DNA of 64,000 nt from Hydrogenophilales bacterium (GCA_016719465.1 JADJYY010000002.1:62001-126000); one strand, 5' to 3'. Shown: positions 55,341 to 64,000, numbered from the stretch's first letter. The notes: generated from the letters alone by a model not told the origin. Numbers and translations are program-made.

Positions 55341-56088
55341 GGAGGAAGGCCTGCACCCGCTCGGCGAACCATCGGGGATGGGACAGGAAGGGGGCGTGGG
55401 CGGCCCGGTCGTGCAGCGCCAGGCGCGCACCGGGGATGCGATCCGCCAGCCAGCGCCCCGCCGCCGCCGGGCAAAGGGTGTCGTAGCCGCCGTGGACCAC
55501 CAGGGTCGGGCAGGCAACGGACGCCGCCGGATCGCGCAAATCCACGTCCCGCAGCAGATCGAGGCCGGCGGCGAGGGTGGCGGCATCCGGCTCGCCGCGC
55601 TGGAACACGGTGTCCCGCAGGCGGGCGATCACTTCCCGCGCCGCGTCGCCGCCCCGGGCCTGGAGGGAAAGGAAGCGCAGCAGGGTGGCGCGGTAGTCCT
55701 GGCGCAGGGATTCGGCGAACCCGGCCAGCACCTCCGGCGCCAGGCCGTGGTCCCAGCCGGGCCGGTTGACGAAGACCGGGCTGGCGCCCACCAGCACCAG
55801 CTTCGCCACCTTGTCCGGATGGCGGGCGGCCAGGGCCAGGGCCACCATGCCGCCCATGGACCAGCCGATCAGGGACACCGGCGCGTTGAGGGTCTCGGCA
55901 AGCGCATCCGCCAGGCTTTCCGCCGAATAGGGCGCGGGCATCGGCCGCCCGCCATAGCCGGGCAGATCCGGCGCCATGCCCGGCAGGACAGCCAGGGTTT
56001 CCGCCCAGATGCCGCCATGCAGGCCCCAGCCGTGGAGATAAACACGGTGAGGAGCGAGGCGTGAGGAGTGAGGGGGCGAGCCCGTCAC
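55333..56088 (-). CDS. bioH: Pimeloyl-ACP methyl ester esterase BioH
   Basis: 251 residues with GTG start at 56088 overlapping the bioF stop (GTGA). Alpha/beta hydrolase: oxyanion region VYLHGWGLHGGIWAE, nucleophile SLIGWSMGGMVAL, acid VVHGGYDTLCP, His DRAAHAPFLSHP. Releases pimeloyl-ACP for BioF. The first ~13 residues (VTGSPPHSSRLAPH) are encoded by a heptad-repeat tract at 56046-56080 and form an extension before the conserved hydrolase start. Confidence 0.93.
   Translation of the reverse strand: MTGSPPHSSRLAPHRVYLHGWGLHGGIWAETLAVLPGMAPDLPGYGGRPMPAPYSAESLADALAETLNAPVSLIGWSMGGMVALALAARHPDKVAKLVLVGASPVFVNRPGWDHGLAPEVLAGFAESLRQDYRATLLRFLSLQARGGDAAREVIARLRDTVFQRGEPDAATLAAGLDLLRDVDLRDPAASVACPTLVVHGGYDTLCPAAAGRWLADRIPGARLALHDRAAHAPFLSHPRWFAERVQAFLHE
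56046..56080. repeat. Heptanucleotide repeat at the start of bioH
   Basis: GGTGAGG, AGCGAGG, CGTGAGG, AGTGAGG, GGGCGAG: five consecutive heptads, translated on the minus strand as the N-terminal extension of BioH, immediately after the bioF stop. Confidence 0.88.
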
Positions 56089-57239
56089 GCCAACTCCCGG
56101 AGCGCGCTCAGCAATTGCTCGATGTCTTCGGCCGAATGGGCGGCGGACAGGGAGATGCGCAGGCGCGCCTCGCCCTGGGGCACCGTGGGCGGGCGGATGG
56201 CCGGGATCAGGATGCCCCGCTCGCGCAGGCCATCCGCCAGGCGCAGGGCCTCCAGGTTGCCGCCCACCAGCAGGGGCTGGATGGGGGTATCGGAAGCCAT
56301 CAGCGGCCAGGGCAGATCCGCCGCGCCGGCCTTGAGGCGGGTGATGAGTTCGCCCAGGCGCTCCCGCCGCCAGGTTTCCGCCGCGATCAGCTTCAGGCTG
56401 GCGGACGTGGCCGCCGCCAGCAACGGCGGCTGGGCCGTGGTGTAGATGTAGGTGCGGGCCCGGTTCACCAGCCACTCGACGAGTTCTTGCGAACCCGCCA
56501 CGAAGGCGCCCGCCACGCCGGCCGCCTTGCCCAGGGTGGCGAGATAGATCAGTGAGGGGTGAGGCGTGAGGCGTGAGGAGGAAAGCGCCCCCCCTCCCGC
56601 CTCCCCCAGCACGCCGAAACCGTGGGCGTCGTCCACGTAGAGCCAGGCATCGTGCTTCTCCGCCAGTTCCAGCAATTCGGGCAAGGGCGCCAGGTCCCCG
56701 TCCATGCTGAACACCGTGTCCGTGGCGATGAGCTTGGTCCGCGCCGTGCTCTCGCCCAGTTTCCGGTCCAGCCAGTCCAGGTCCAGGTGGGGATAGCGGG
56801 TGAGCCTGGCGCGGGACAACACCGCGCCATCCACCAGGGAAGCGTGGTTGAGACGGTCCTCGAAGACTTCCCCGTGCCGATCCAGCAGGGCCGGGATGAC
56901 CCCCAGGCTGGCCATGTAGCCGGTGGAAAACAGCAGGGCCGACGGCAGGCCGACGAAGGCCGCGAGTTCCGTTTCCAGATCGTGGTGCAGCCGGTGATGC
57001 CCGGTAAGCAGATGGGCCGCGCCTGCGCCGACGCCGCAGCGCTCGGCGGCCGCGCGGGCGGCGGCGGCGATCACCGGATGATTGGCCAGACCCAGGTAGT
57101 CGTTGCTGGAGAAGGACAGGTAGTCGCGCCCGTCCACCGTCACCCGCGCGCCCTGGGCGCCATCCAGCACGCGGCGGCGACGGCGCAGGCCGAGGCTGTC
57201 GAGTTCGGCGAGGGCGGGCTGGAGTTGGTCGGGTTTCAT
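56085..57239 (-). CDS. bioF: 8-amino-7-oxononanoate synthase
   Basis: 384-residue PLP enzyme that condenses pimeloyl-ACP with alanine. DYLSFSSNDYLGLANHP near the N-terminus, FSTGYMASLGVIPALL, TDTVFSMDGDLAPL, YVDDAHGFGVLG and the PLP lysine in LATLGKAAGVAGAFVAGS. Between GVLGEAGGG and LIYLATLGK a heptad repeat (56551-56581) is translated as SSSRLTPHPS, near the active site, where relatives have a short loop. It follows bioB with a 111-bp gap carrying palindromic repeats. Confidence 0.95.
   Translation of the reverse strand: MKPDQLQPALAELDSLGLRRRRRVLDGAQGARVTVDGRDYLSFSSNDYLGLANHPVIAAAARAAAERCGVGAGAAHLLTGHHRLHHDLETELAAFVGLPSALLFSTGYMASLGVIPALLDRHGEVFEDRLNHASLVDGAVLSRARLTRYPHLDLDWLDRKLGESTARTKLIATDTVFSMDGDLAPLPELLELAEKHDAWLYVDDAHGFGVLGEAGGGALSSSRLTPHPSLIYLATLGKAAGVAGAFVAGSQELVEWLVNRARTYIYTTAQPPLLAAATSASLKLIAAETWRRERLGELITRLKAGAADLPWPLMASDTPIQPLLVGGNLEALRLADGLRERGILIPAIRPPTVPQGEARLRISLSAAHSAEDIEQLLSALRELA
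56551..56581. repeat. Heptanucleotide repeat inside bioF
   Basis: AGTGAGG, GGTGAGG, CGTGAGG, CGTGAGG, AGG: four perfect NNTGAGG heptads, in frame, between the PLP Asp motif and the PLP Lys motif. Confidence 0.9.
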
Positions 57240-57242
57240 GAT

Positions 57243-57345
57243 CGCTCCCCTCCCCCGCCGGGGGAGGGGCCGGGGGAGAGGGAACCCGCGTCGGTCAAGC
57301 CAACCGCGCTCCCTCACCCCGGCCCTCTCCCGAGGGGAGAGGGAG
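57243..57345. repeat. GC-rich palindromic repeats between bioB and bioF
   Basis: Two dyads: CTCCCCTCCCCCGCC/GGGGGAGGGG at 57245-57270 and CCCTCTCCCGAGGGGAGAGGG at 57329-57350, with CCCTCACCCCGGCC between. Same style as the interspersed repeats at 4482 and 8890. They could attenuate the transcript between bioB and bioF. Confidence 0.6.
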
Positions 57346-57350
57346 AAAAC

Positions 57351-58345
<995 letters not shown>

Positions 58346-58346
<1 letters not shown>

Positions 58347-58792
58347 CAGTGCACTTCCTTCTCGATTTCGATATCGCGCCAGTTTTCCCTGCCCGCCTTC
58401 CAGATGTCGTAGCTCGCCCAGGGCACCAGGGTCAGCAGGAACAAGGCCCAGACGCCGGCCCAGCCGGTGGGCAGGTGGGCCAGGTCGTTGGAGAACACGG
58501 TCAGGGTGCCCACCACGGCGTAATAGCGGTAGCCGGCCCACTTGTTGTAGTGGCGCACGGTCAGGTCCGGGTGATGGGCGATGGAGGCATAGACGAAGAT
58601 GGAGGCCGCCAGCCAGATCATGATCGGCGGCAGGGACATGGCCATGGGCAGGAAGGCCAGCTTCTTGTCGGCCATCATCTGCCCCAGGCCGAACAGGCTC
58701 GCCGCCAGCAGGGTGGTGGCGATGGCCAGCAGATTGAACAGGCGGGCGCTACGCAGGCAGGATGCGGCGGTGATCAGGTGTTTTTCGGTCAT
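58346..58792 (-). CDS. Small four-helix membrane protein, uncharacterised
   Basis: 148 residues with four likely membrane helices (LLAIATTLLAASLFGLGQMM; MSLPPIMIWLAASIFVYASI; YRYYAVVGTLTVFSNDLAHL; GVWALFLLTLVPWASYDIW). First gene of the biotin run and translationally coupled to bioB, which makes a link to biotin or precursor supply conceivable; it is not BioY by sequence. The family is unknown to me. Divergent from comF. Confidence 0.75.
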
Positions 58793-58910
58793 GTCGGTTT
58801 GATCCGCGAAAAAAGGGCAGAATCGGCGAAAAGGCCCATGCGGGCGGGCACGCGCGGTCACACGCAGGCACGCACCGAAGGCCGCGGGATATTCCGGGAG
58901 GCGCCCCCCA

Positions 58911-59617
58911 TTGTCAAATCCACGCTCTTCATTGCTGAACATCTGCCTCGGTTTTGCGCGGTCGCGCCTGCCGCAGGCCTGCCTGCTATGCGGCGCGCGG
59001 GTGGCCGGCCAACTGCTGTGCGCCCCTTGCGCCGCCGACCTGCCGCGCCTGCCCGACGACCGCTGCCCCAGTGCGCCCTGCCATCCCCCGGCGGGGCGGT
59101 CTGCGGCGCTTGCCTGAAGCATCCCCCCGCCTTCGACCGCACCGTCGCCGTCCATGCCTATGGCTTTCCCCTGGATGCCCTGGTGCGCCATTGCAAGTAC
59201 GCCGGCGCCCTGGACCTCACCGACTGGTTCGCCGCCAGCCTGGCCGAGGCCCTGGCCGCCCAGCCCCGGGTTGACCTGATCCTGCCCATGCCCCTGCACG
59301 AGGCCCGGCTGGCGGAACGGGGCTTCAACCAGGCGGTGGAAATCGCGCGCCGGCTGGCGCCGCGCCTGGGCATCCCCTGGTCGCCGCAAGGCTGCCGGCG
59401 CTTCCGCGACACCCCGCCCCAGGCCGGGCTGGATCTGAAGGCCCGCCGCCGCAATCTGCGCGACGCGTTCCGCTGCGACCTGGATCTGACCGGCAAGCAC
59501 GTCGCCGTGCTGGACGACGTGATGACCAGCGGCGCCAGCCTGGACGAGCTCGCCAAGACGATCCGCGCGGCGGGCGCGGCCAGCGTCACCGCCTGGGTCG
59601 TGGCAAGGACGCTGTGA
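58911..59617 (+). CDS. comF: ComF-family phosphoribosyltransferase-like protein, apparent frameshift
   Basis: ComF/GntX family, linked to DNA uptake and use. N-terminal zinc-finger (CLLCGARVAG, LLCAPCAADL, CPQCALP, VCGACL), then the PRTase fold with RHCKYAGALDLTDWF and the PRPP loop VAVLDDVMTSGASLDEL. The frame breaks at 59067-59071: one C added to CCCC gives DDRCPQCALPSPGGAVCGAC. The 707 nt is one short of a codon multiple. TTG start at 58911. Probably a consensus error. Confidence 0.88.
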
Positions 59618-59668
59618 ATCCGGGACCGCGCTCGGGCGAACGCCGGGCGAAGCGGCCCCCGACCGCCA

Positions 59669-60100
59669 TCATGCCCCGGCCAGACGCCGGATCGCCGCCG
59701 CGTTGCTCCAGGAAAAACACTTGTCCGCCGCCTCCCGCCAGGGCAGCCAGACGAAGCTCAGATGCTCCCTGGGCGCCAGGGCCACCGGCACGACATCGGG
59801 CACGCTCAGGCTGAAGACATGCTCGGTGTTGTGGGTGACGCCCGGCGCGTAGCGATGACGCCAGCGCTCGAAGATTTCGAACTCGTACTGAAGCTGCCAA
59901 TCGGTGAGCCGGAAACGCGCCGCATCCAGGCCGGTTTCCTCCCTCAGTTCCCGGACGGCGGCCTGGGCCGGCGTCTCCCCCGGGTCCAGGCTGCCGGTCA
60001 CGGATTGCCACAAGCCCGGCCCATCGGCCCGTTCCAGCAGCAGGACCCGCAGGTCGGGCGTGTGTATGACCACCAGAACGGAAATGGGGATTTTGTCCAT
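59669..60100 (-). CDS. nudB: Nudix hydrolase, dihydroneopterin triphosphate diphosphatase type
   Basis: 143 residues from MDKIPISVLVVIHTPDLRVL. Nudix box SLDPGETPAQAAVRELREET, followed by HRYAPGVTHNTEHVFSLSVP and EHLSFVWLPWREAADKCFSW, both characteristic of NudB in folate synthesis. Converges on comF with a 51-bp gap. Confidence 0.9.
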   Translation of the reverse strand: MDKIPISVLVVIHTPDLRVLLLERADGPGLWQSVTGSLDPGETPAQAAVRELREETGLDAARFRLTDWQLQYEFEIFERWRHRYAPGVTHNTEHVFSLSVPDVVPVALAPREHLSFVWLPWREAADKCFSWSNAAAIRRLAGA

Positions 60101-60186
60101 GGCCTGACAGGAAAAAGTGCGCGACCGGGATATTACCGGCGGCGCCGGACGGGAACGAAGCCTGGCGCGCAACCTAAGCGGTGGTG

Positions 60187-60310
60187 GTTGTCTTCCCCCT
60201 TTCTTAAAGGGGGATCGAGGGGGATTTGACCCGGGCTCGGTACGTGCCAGCCTTGAAGAAATCCCCCCTCTCCCCCTTTATCCCCGGATGGGGGCTTTAC
60301 AAAGGGGGGA
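60187..60310. repeat. Interspersed inverted repeat of CCCCC(T/A)n type
   Basis: CCCCCTTTCTTAAAGGGGGA, then TCGAGGGGGATTT, a unique core, AAATCCCCCCTCTCCCCCTT and GGGGGCTTTACAAAGGGGGG. GAGGGGGATTT and AAATCCCCCCTC are inverted, and the outer CCCCCTTT/AAAGGGGG pair too. It resembles a repeat I have seen scattered in several proteobacterial genomes. Confidence 0.65.
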
Positions 60311-60384
60311 ATCCGACTTTCTGACCCACTCCGTCCATCAATCTTTAACGCGAACTGAGCCTAACCTAACCCGCGCGGCACGTT

Positions 60385-60708
60385 TCAGTTCATCGCGGTG
60401 TCAGCGCGTTGCGCCGACCAGGCCCGCGCCGGCACGCTCAGAAATCCTTGTCGCCGTCCGTTGCCGCTGTTCCTTGTGCCGCCGTTCCTTGTGGACAGCG
60501 CCATCGCCACCCTGGCGATGGCCCGACCCCATTCCCGCAGGAACTCGACCGCGCCCACCTCCTCCACCTCGATGCCGCGGGTATCGGACAAGTAGAGGTC
60601 GCCCAGCCCATCTTCCGCCTGGGGACTGGCGCCGTGGACGGGTGGCGAGACAGGCGTATCGCCCACCGGCCGGTCGTGTGAATGAGGAAAATGGATGAAC
60701 ATGACCAC
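60385..60708 (-). CDS. Doubtful small hypothetical protein
   Basis: 107-residue open frame with the plausible stretch LYLSDTRGIEVEEVGAVEFL, then REWGRAIARVAMAL. No family is recognised. Flanked by repeats; could be chance. Confidence 0.25.
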   Translation of the reverse strand: MVMFIHFPHSHDRPVGDTPVSPPVHGASPQAEDGLGDLYLSDTRGIEVEEVGAVEFLREWGRAIARVAMALSTRNGGTRNSGNGRRQGFLSVPARAWSAQRADTAMN

Positions 60709-60998
60709 GCCGGCGCCCTCAAGCCGACCGCCGCGGTGCGCGGCGGCCCCGATGGGGCGTCATGGGCCCGCCAGTGAACACGGGGGTGGTCGACCCGGTC
60801 GGACGGGTCCGTGTGCGTTGCATGGCATCGACTCCTGGCGTGTCTGTGTGGCGGCTTCTGGGGGAAGCGAGACAACGCAAGAGCCGTGCCAATATAAGTC
60901 CCCACTAATAGATCAAGGGCTTAAGCGGCAGGCGACGGCGGAATATGTCGAAAGTGTTAAAAAAACCGACGTGTCCGTATTGCCTTCATCCGGGCTAG

Positions 60999-61158
60999 CA
61001 GCCTGTCGGACTTGAAGAATCGAAGCGAAAAAATGGCCGAACGAGGACAGTTTTTGACGATTTCGCCGGGCAATAGTCATTCTATTGCCCAAGAAAGCGG
61101 CGAAAAATGGACCGTTCCGCCATTTTTGCAGCCGATTTCCTTTAAGTCCGACAGGCTG
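60999..61158. mobile_element. MITE-like palindromic element with 15-bp terminal inverted repeats
   Basis: CAGCCTGTCGGACTT at the left end and AAGTCCGACAGGCTG at the right are perfect inverted copies; CTAG flanks both sides (60995-60998, 61159-61162) and may be the target duplication, making a 19-bp perfect inverted match. Inside, GGGCAATAG-TCATT-CTATTGCCC (61068-61090) forms a central perfect 9-bp stem, and AAAATGGC / GCCATTTT pair further out. No transposase is present, so it would need one in trans. Confidence 0.8.
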
Positions 61159-61275
61159 CTAGGGTCGTTCGCCGGACCGCCCCGAGAACGAGTTGGCCCC
61201 CACGGGAGCGGCTCGGGCGCTTTTCCAAGCCGGGGGCACAGCCCGCCCCCGGGTCACCGGACCATGCCGGAGGCG

Positions 61276-62130
61276 TCAGCGCCGCGCCGAACGCGGGGTG
61301 GCGGCCGGCGCCGCGGGTGCCGGCGTGGCGCCCAACTGGGCATACAGGTTGGTCACCCGGTCCATCACTTCCAGGATGCGTTCGCTGGTGGTGGCCACGT
61401 TCGCGGCATAGCTGGAATCCTTGTCGCCGGCGCTCTGCAGTTGCAGGGCCTGGTCGAAAAATATCCACTGGGTACGGGCCAGTTCCAGTTCCCCCTTGAT
61501 CTTCCCGGTGTTCTCGGGCGCCCGTTCCAGCGCGCCCATGGCGCTCAGGAACTCGCGCTTGGCCAGTTGCGCCTCGCTGTCCATGGCGGCGTTGCCGATC
61601 CCCCAGCGCCGCATCATGTAGAACTTGGCCATGCGCTGGGACAGCATGCGCTGCCGGCCGGAAATGTTGACGAGGCGACCGACGCTGGAGGTGGAAACCA
61701 GTTCCAGCTGCGTCGTGCCGAGATGCGCCACGCGCAGGGCATCCTCGTTGATCTGGGCGATGAGGCGGGCGTTTTCCAGGCTGGGCGCGGCGGACAGCAG
61801 CTGGCGGTAGCGCCGCCAGATCGCCTCCAGTTCCGCGTAGGTCGCCTTGATGTCCTCCGAGGGCGCGTAGGCCTTCAGGTCGACGAGGTGCTCCTGGTAG
61901 AGCTTGACCGACAAGTCCAGGATGCGGCGCGACGGGTCGGGCAGGATGTTCTGGCCGAGCTGGCAATACGCCTTGGCCATGCGCTGGGACAGCATGCGCA
62001 TGCGGCCGGCCTTGTTGATCGCCTCGTTGAGGCTGGCGATGGCGGCGAAGGCCGGCCGGCTCGGCGCGGCGGACATCGCGAGCGCGATCATGCAGTGGCC
62101 CAGGAACTGTCTGCGAGTGATGGTCGACAT
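61276..62130 (-). CDS. Tat-exported protein with two PilJ/NarX-type sensor domains
   Basis: 284 residues. The N-terminus has a twin-arginine leader (TRRQFLGHCMIALAMSAAPS, cleavage after PAFA). Two tandem copies of the PilJ-type methyl-accepting transducer N-terminal domain follow: INKAGRMRMLSQRMAKAYCQ near residue 40 and ISGRQRMLSQRMAKFYMMRR near 155. Normally such four-helix sensor modules precede a membrane helix and HAMP/MCP or kinase output; here there is none, and the protein ends in an Ala/Pro/Arg tail. It could be a periplasmic binding partner that presents a ligand (nitrate or nitrite-like for NarX relatives) to another receptor. That role is inference. Convergent with the MITE side, divergent from mutS. 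Confidence 0.85.
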   Translation of the reverse strand: MSTITRRQFLGHCMIALAMSAAPSRPAFAAIASLNEAINKAGRMRMLSQRMAKAYCQLGQNILPDPSRRILDLSVKLYQEHLVDLKAYAPSEDIKATYAELEAIWRRYRQLLSAAPSLENARLIAQINEDALRVAHLGTTQLELVSTSSVGRLVNISGRQRMLSQRMAKFYMMRRWGIGNAAMDSEAQLAKREFLSAMGALERAPENTGKIKGELELARTQWIFFDQALQLQSAGDKDSSYAANVATTSERILEVMDRVTNLYAQLGATPAPAAPAATPRSARR

Positions 62131-62238
62131 AGCGGTCTTTCCGTGGTCGGTATCCGGCCTGTTGGCGCGACGCGAACCTTACCCCATTTGCCGGGCCGCC
62201 GCACCGCCACCATGGCGGCCGGATCGCGGCAATCCCGT

Positions 62239-62244
62239 TAGAAT
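62239..62244 (+). promoter_or_regulatory. Candidate -10 element (TAGAAT) before mutS
   Basis: TAGAATCGGG lies 19 bp before the first ATG of mutS. No clear -35. Confidence 0.35.
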
Positions 62245-62263
62245 CGGGCAACAGCCCACGCCC

Positions 62264-64000
62264 ATGCCCCCGTTGCCCTCATTGCCCTCATTGCCAGCCG
62301 ATCTCCCCCAGCACACCCCCATGATGCAGCAGTACCTGCGCATCAAGGCCGAGCACCCCGACATGCTGCTGTTCTACCGCATGGGGGATTTCTACGAGCT
62401 GTTCCATGACGACGCGGAGAAGGCCGCCCGCCTGCTGGACATCACCCTGACCACCCGGGGCGCCTCCGCCGGAAAGCCCATCCGCATGGCCGGCGTGCCC
62501 TACCACGCGGCGGAGCAGTATCTGGCGCGGCTGGCGAAACTGGGGGAGGCGGTGGCCATCTGCGAGCAGATCGGCGACCCGAAGACCAGCAAGGGGCCGG
62601 TGGAACGCCAGGTGGTGCGCATCGTCACCCCCGGCACCCTCACCGACGAGGCCCTGCTGGACGACAAGGCCGACGCCACCATGCTGGCCCTGGTCCCGGC
62701 CGCGAGGGATAAAGGCAGGGAAATACTGGCCCTGGCCTGGCTGACCCTGTCCAGCGGCCGCTTCGCCGCCAAGATCGTGGCCATGGACCGCCTGGGCGCC
62801 GAATTGGTCCGCCTGGCTCCCTCGGAAATCCTGCTGCCGGAAAACTTTGTCCACGCGGACCTGGCCAACCTGAAAACCGCCCTGGTGCGCCGGCCCGGCT
62901 GGCAATTCGACCCCGATCGGGGCAATCGACTGTTGTGCGAGCACTTCGGCCTCGCCGACCTGGCCGCCTTCGGCCTCGACGACCAGCCCGCGATCCGGGC
63001 CGGCGCCGGCCTGTTGCTGGAGTATGCCCACCACACCCAGCGGGCCGCCCTGCCCCACGTGACCAACCTGATCCTGGAACAGGACAGCGAATTCGTCCTG
63101 CTGGACGCCGCCGCCCGCCGCACCCTGGAAATCAGCGAAACCCTGCGTGGCGAGGCCGCCCCAACCCTGTTCTCCGAGCTGGACGCCTGCCTCACGGCCA
63201 TGGGCAGCCGCCTGCTGCGCCACTGGCTGCATCATCCCCGACGCGACCGCTCGCTGCTGAACCAGCGCCTGGGCGCCATCCAGGCCTTCATCGACACGCC
63301 CCCGACGGGCCGCATGGCGCGCGACCAGCTCAAGGGCATGGCGGACCTGGAACGCATCGCCGCCCGGGTGGCCCTGAAAACGGCCCGCCCCCGGGACCTG
63401 GCCGGCCTGCGCGACAGCCTGGCCCGCCTGCCCGACCTGGCCGGCATCCTGGAGTCGGCGGGAGAAATCCTCGAATCCCTCGCCCGCCCCATGGATTTCC
63501 CCGACGAGCCCCGCGCCCGCCTGCGCCGGGCCATCCAGGCCGAGCCGGCGGCGGTGCTGCGGGAAGGCGGCGTCATCGCCGACGGCTACGACCCGGAACT
63601 GGACGAACTGCGGGCCCTGCAGTCCGACTGCGGCGGCTTCCTCATGGCCATGGAGGCCCGGGAGCGGGAGCGCACCGGCATCGCCAACCTGCGCGTGGAA
63701 TACAACAAGGTCAGCGGCTTCTACATCGAGGTCAGCCGGGCCCAGGCCGACAAGGTGCCCGCCGACTACCATCGCCGCCAGACCCTCAAGAACGTGGAGC
63801 GCTACCTCACGCCGGAACTCAAGGCCTTCGAGGACCGCTTCCTGTCCGCCTCCGAACGCGCCCTGGCCCGGGAAAAGCTGCTCTACGACGAGCTGCTGGA
63901 GGCCTTGTCCGCCGTGGTGGCGGACCTGCGGCGGGTGGCTGAAGCCGTGGCGACGGCCGATGTCCTGGCGGGCCACGCCCTGCTGGCCACGGAACGGCGC
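62264..64000 (+). CDS. mutS: DNA mismatch repair protein MutS, 5' part
   Basis: First 579 codons; the gene runs off the window. Mismatch-recognition domain with the Phe-x-Glu wedge FYRMGDFYELFHDDAEKAAR, connector, then lever and clamp (LDACLTAMGSRLLRHWLHHP; NLRVEYNKVSGFYIEVSRAQ). The ATPase domain is beyond the end. ATG 62264 starts MPPLPSLPSLPADLPQHTPM, where CCCTCATTG 9-bp units repeat; the family-like part begins at MMQQYLRIKAEHPD, so ATG 62321/62324 is an alternative start. No frameshift seen in this part. Confidence 0.95.
   Translation, partial: MPPLPSLPSLPADLPQHTPMMQQYLRIKAEHPDMLLFYRMGDFYELFHDDAEKAARLLDITLTTRGASAGKPIRMAGVPYHAAEQYLARLAKLGEAVAICEQIGDPKTSKGPVERQVVRIVTPGTLTDEALLDDKADATMLALVPAARDKGREILALAWLTLSSGRFAAKIVAMDRLGAELVRLAPSEILLPENFVHADLANLKTALVRRPGWQFDPDRGNRLLCEHFGLADLAAFGLDDQPAIRAGAGLLLEYAHHTQRAALPHVTNLILEQDSEFVLLDAAARRTLEISETLRGEAAPTLFSELDACLTAMGSRLLRHWLHHPRRDRSLLNQRLGAIQAFIDTPPTGRMARDQLKGMADLERIAARVALKTARPRDLAGLRDSLARLPDLAGILESAGEILESLARPMDFPDEPRARLRRAIQAEPAAVLREGGVIADGYDPELDELRALQSDCGGFLMAMEARERERTGIANLRVEYNKVSGFYIEVSRAQADKVPADYHRRQTLKNVERYLTPELKAFEDRFLSASERALAREKLLYDELLEALSAVVADLRRVAEAVATADVLAGHALLATERR

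Larger units (their letters stand above)
60101..61275. other. Gene-poor interval with repeats
   Basis: About 1.2 kb between nudB and the PilJ-domain gene. It holds an inverted-repeat element (60187-60310), one doubtful open frame (60385-60708), an A-rich segment with GTCG-N16-CGAC (60946-60971), a MITE-like hairpin element (60999-61158), and a GC-rich dyad near 61231-61255. I see no conserved gene. Confidence 0.6.

Noticed and set aside
60999..61158. Rho-independent terminator for the neighbouring genes
   Set aside because: The stem is far longer than a terminator, has exact terminal repeats with a flanking CTAG, and fits a mobile element better.

Overview
The window is a GC-rich, gene-dense chromosomal segment of a betaproteobacterium. 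Evidence: BFHCD biotin gene order, paired aa3 and cbb3 oxidase clusters with betaproteobacterial accessory genes (DUF2909, DUF2970), a DUF2322 gene beside coq7, and a PEP-CTERM protein. Rhodocyclales or Nitrosomonadales seem most likely, but no rRNA or tRNA is present to settle it.

Layout. 1-2.5 kb: 3' part of hrpA, which is broken. 2.6-4.2 kb: a chemoreceptor with a predicted heme c in its periplasmic domain. 4.6-5.7 kb: an orphan YhcG/DUF1016 PD-(D/E)XK nuclease. 6-12.4 kb: nadE, a PII gene, a DMT exporter, a GlcD-like FAD oxidase, two small genes and a Mak-type ROK kinase. 12.4-15.2 kb: coq7 and a TSUP permease whose 3' end is duplicated around a toxin-antitoxin remnant. 15.2-23.4 kb: two uncharacterised one-helix proteins, a ~2,090-residue PEP-CTERM surface protein with near-identical 543-bp repeats, and a divergent LuxR-type regulator. 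23.5-38.8 kb: translation and RNA metabolism core (rplS-trmD-rimM-rpsP, yajQ, rpoZ-spoT, cbbY, pnp-rpsO-truB-rbfA-infB-nusA-rimP). 38.9-53.6 kb: ccoNOQP with ccoG and fixH, an Rrf2 regulator, a SCO copper chaperone, and the aa3 genes with heme A synthesis and assembly factors. 53.7-58.8 kb: bioBFHCD. 58.9-64 kb: comF, a Nudix gene, a 1.2-kb gene-poor stretch with repeats and a MITE-like element, a Tat-exported tandem PilJ-domain protein, and the 5' part of mutS.

Three themes stand out. (1) Tandem heptanucleotide repeats, some as inverted arms, recur at five loci; four are translated in frame inside hrpA, bioC, bioH and bioF. (2) Five conserved genes (hrpA, spoT, infB, bioD, comF) carry apparent frameshifts, four explained by one missing C/G in a short homopolymer. 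Consensus error is the simplest reading. (3) The accessory pieces (TA insertion in the TSUP gene, repeat-built PEP-CTERM protein with its regulator, MITE-like hairpin element) lie between otherwise ordinary housekeeping blocks. I did not find a convincing undescribed multi-gene system. The best leads are the coding heptad repeats, the heme chemoreceptor, the PEP-CTERM locus and the two small membrane proteins behind it.
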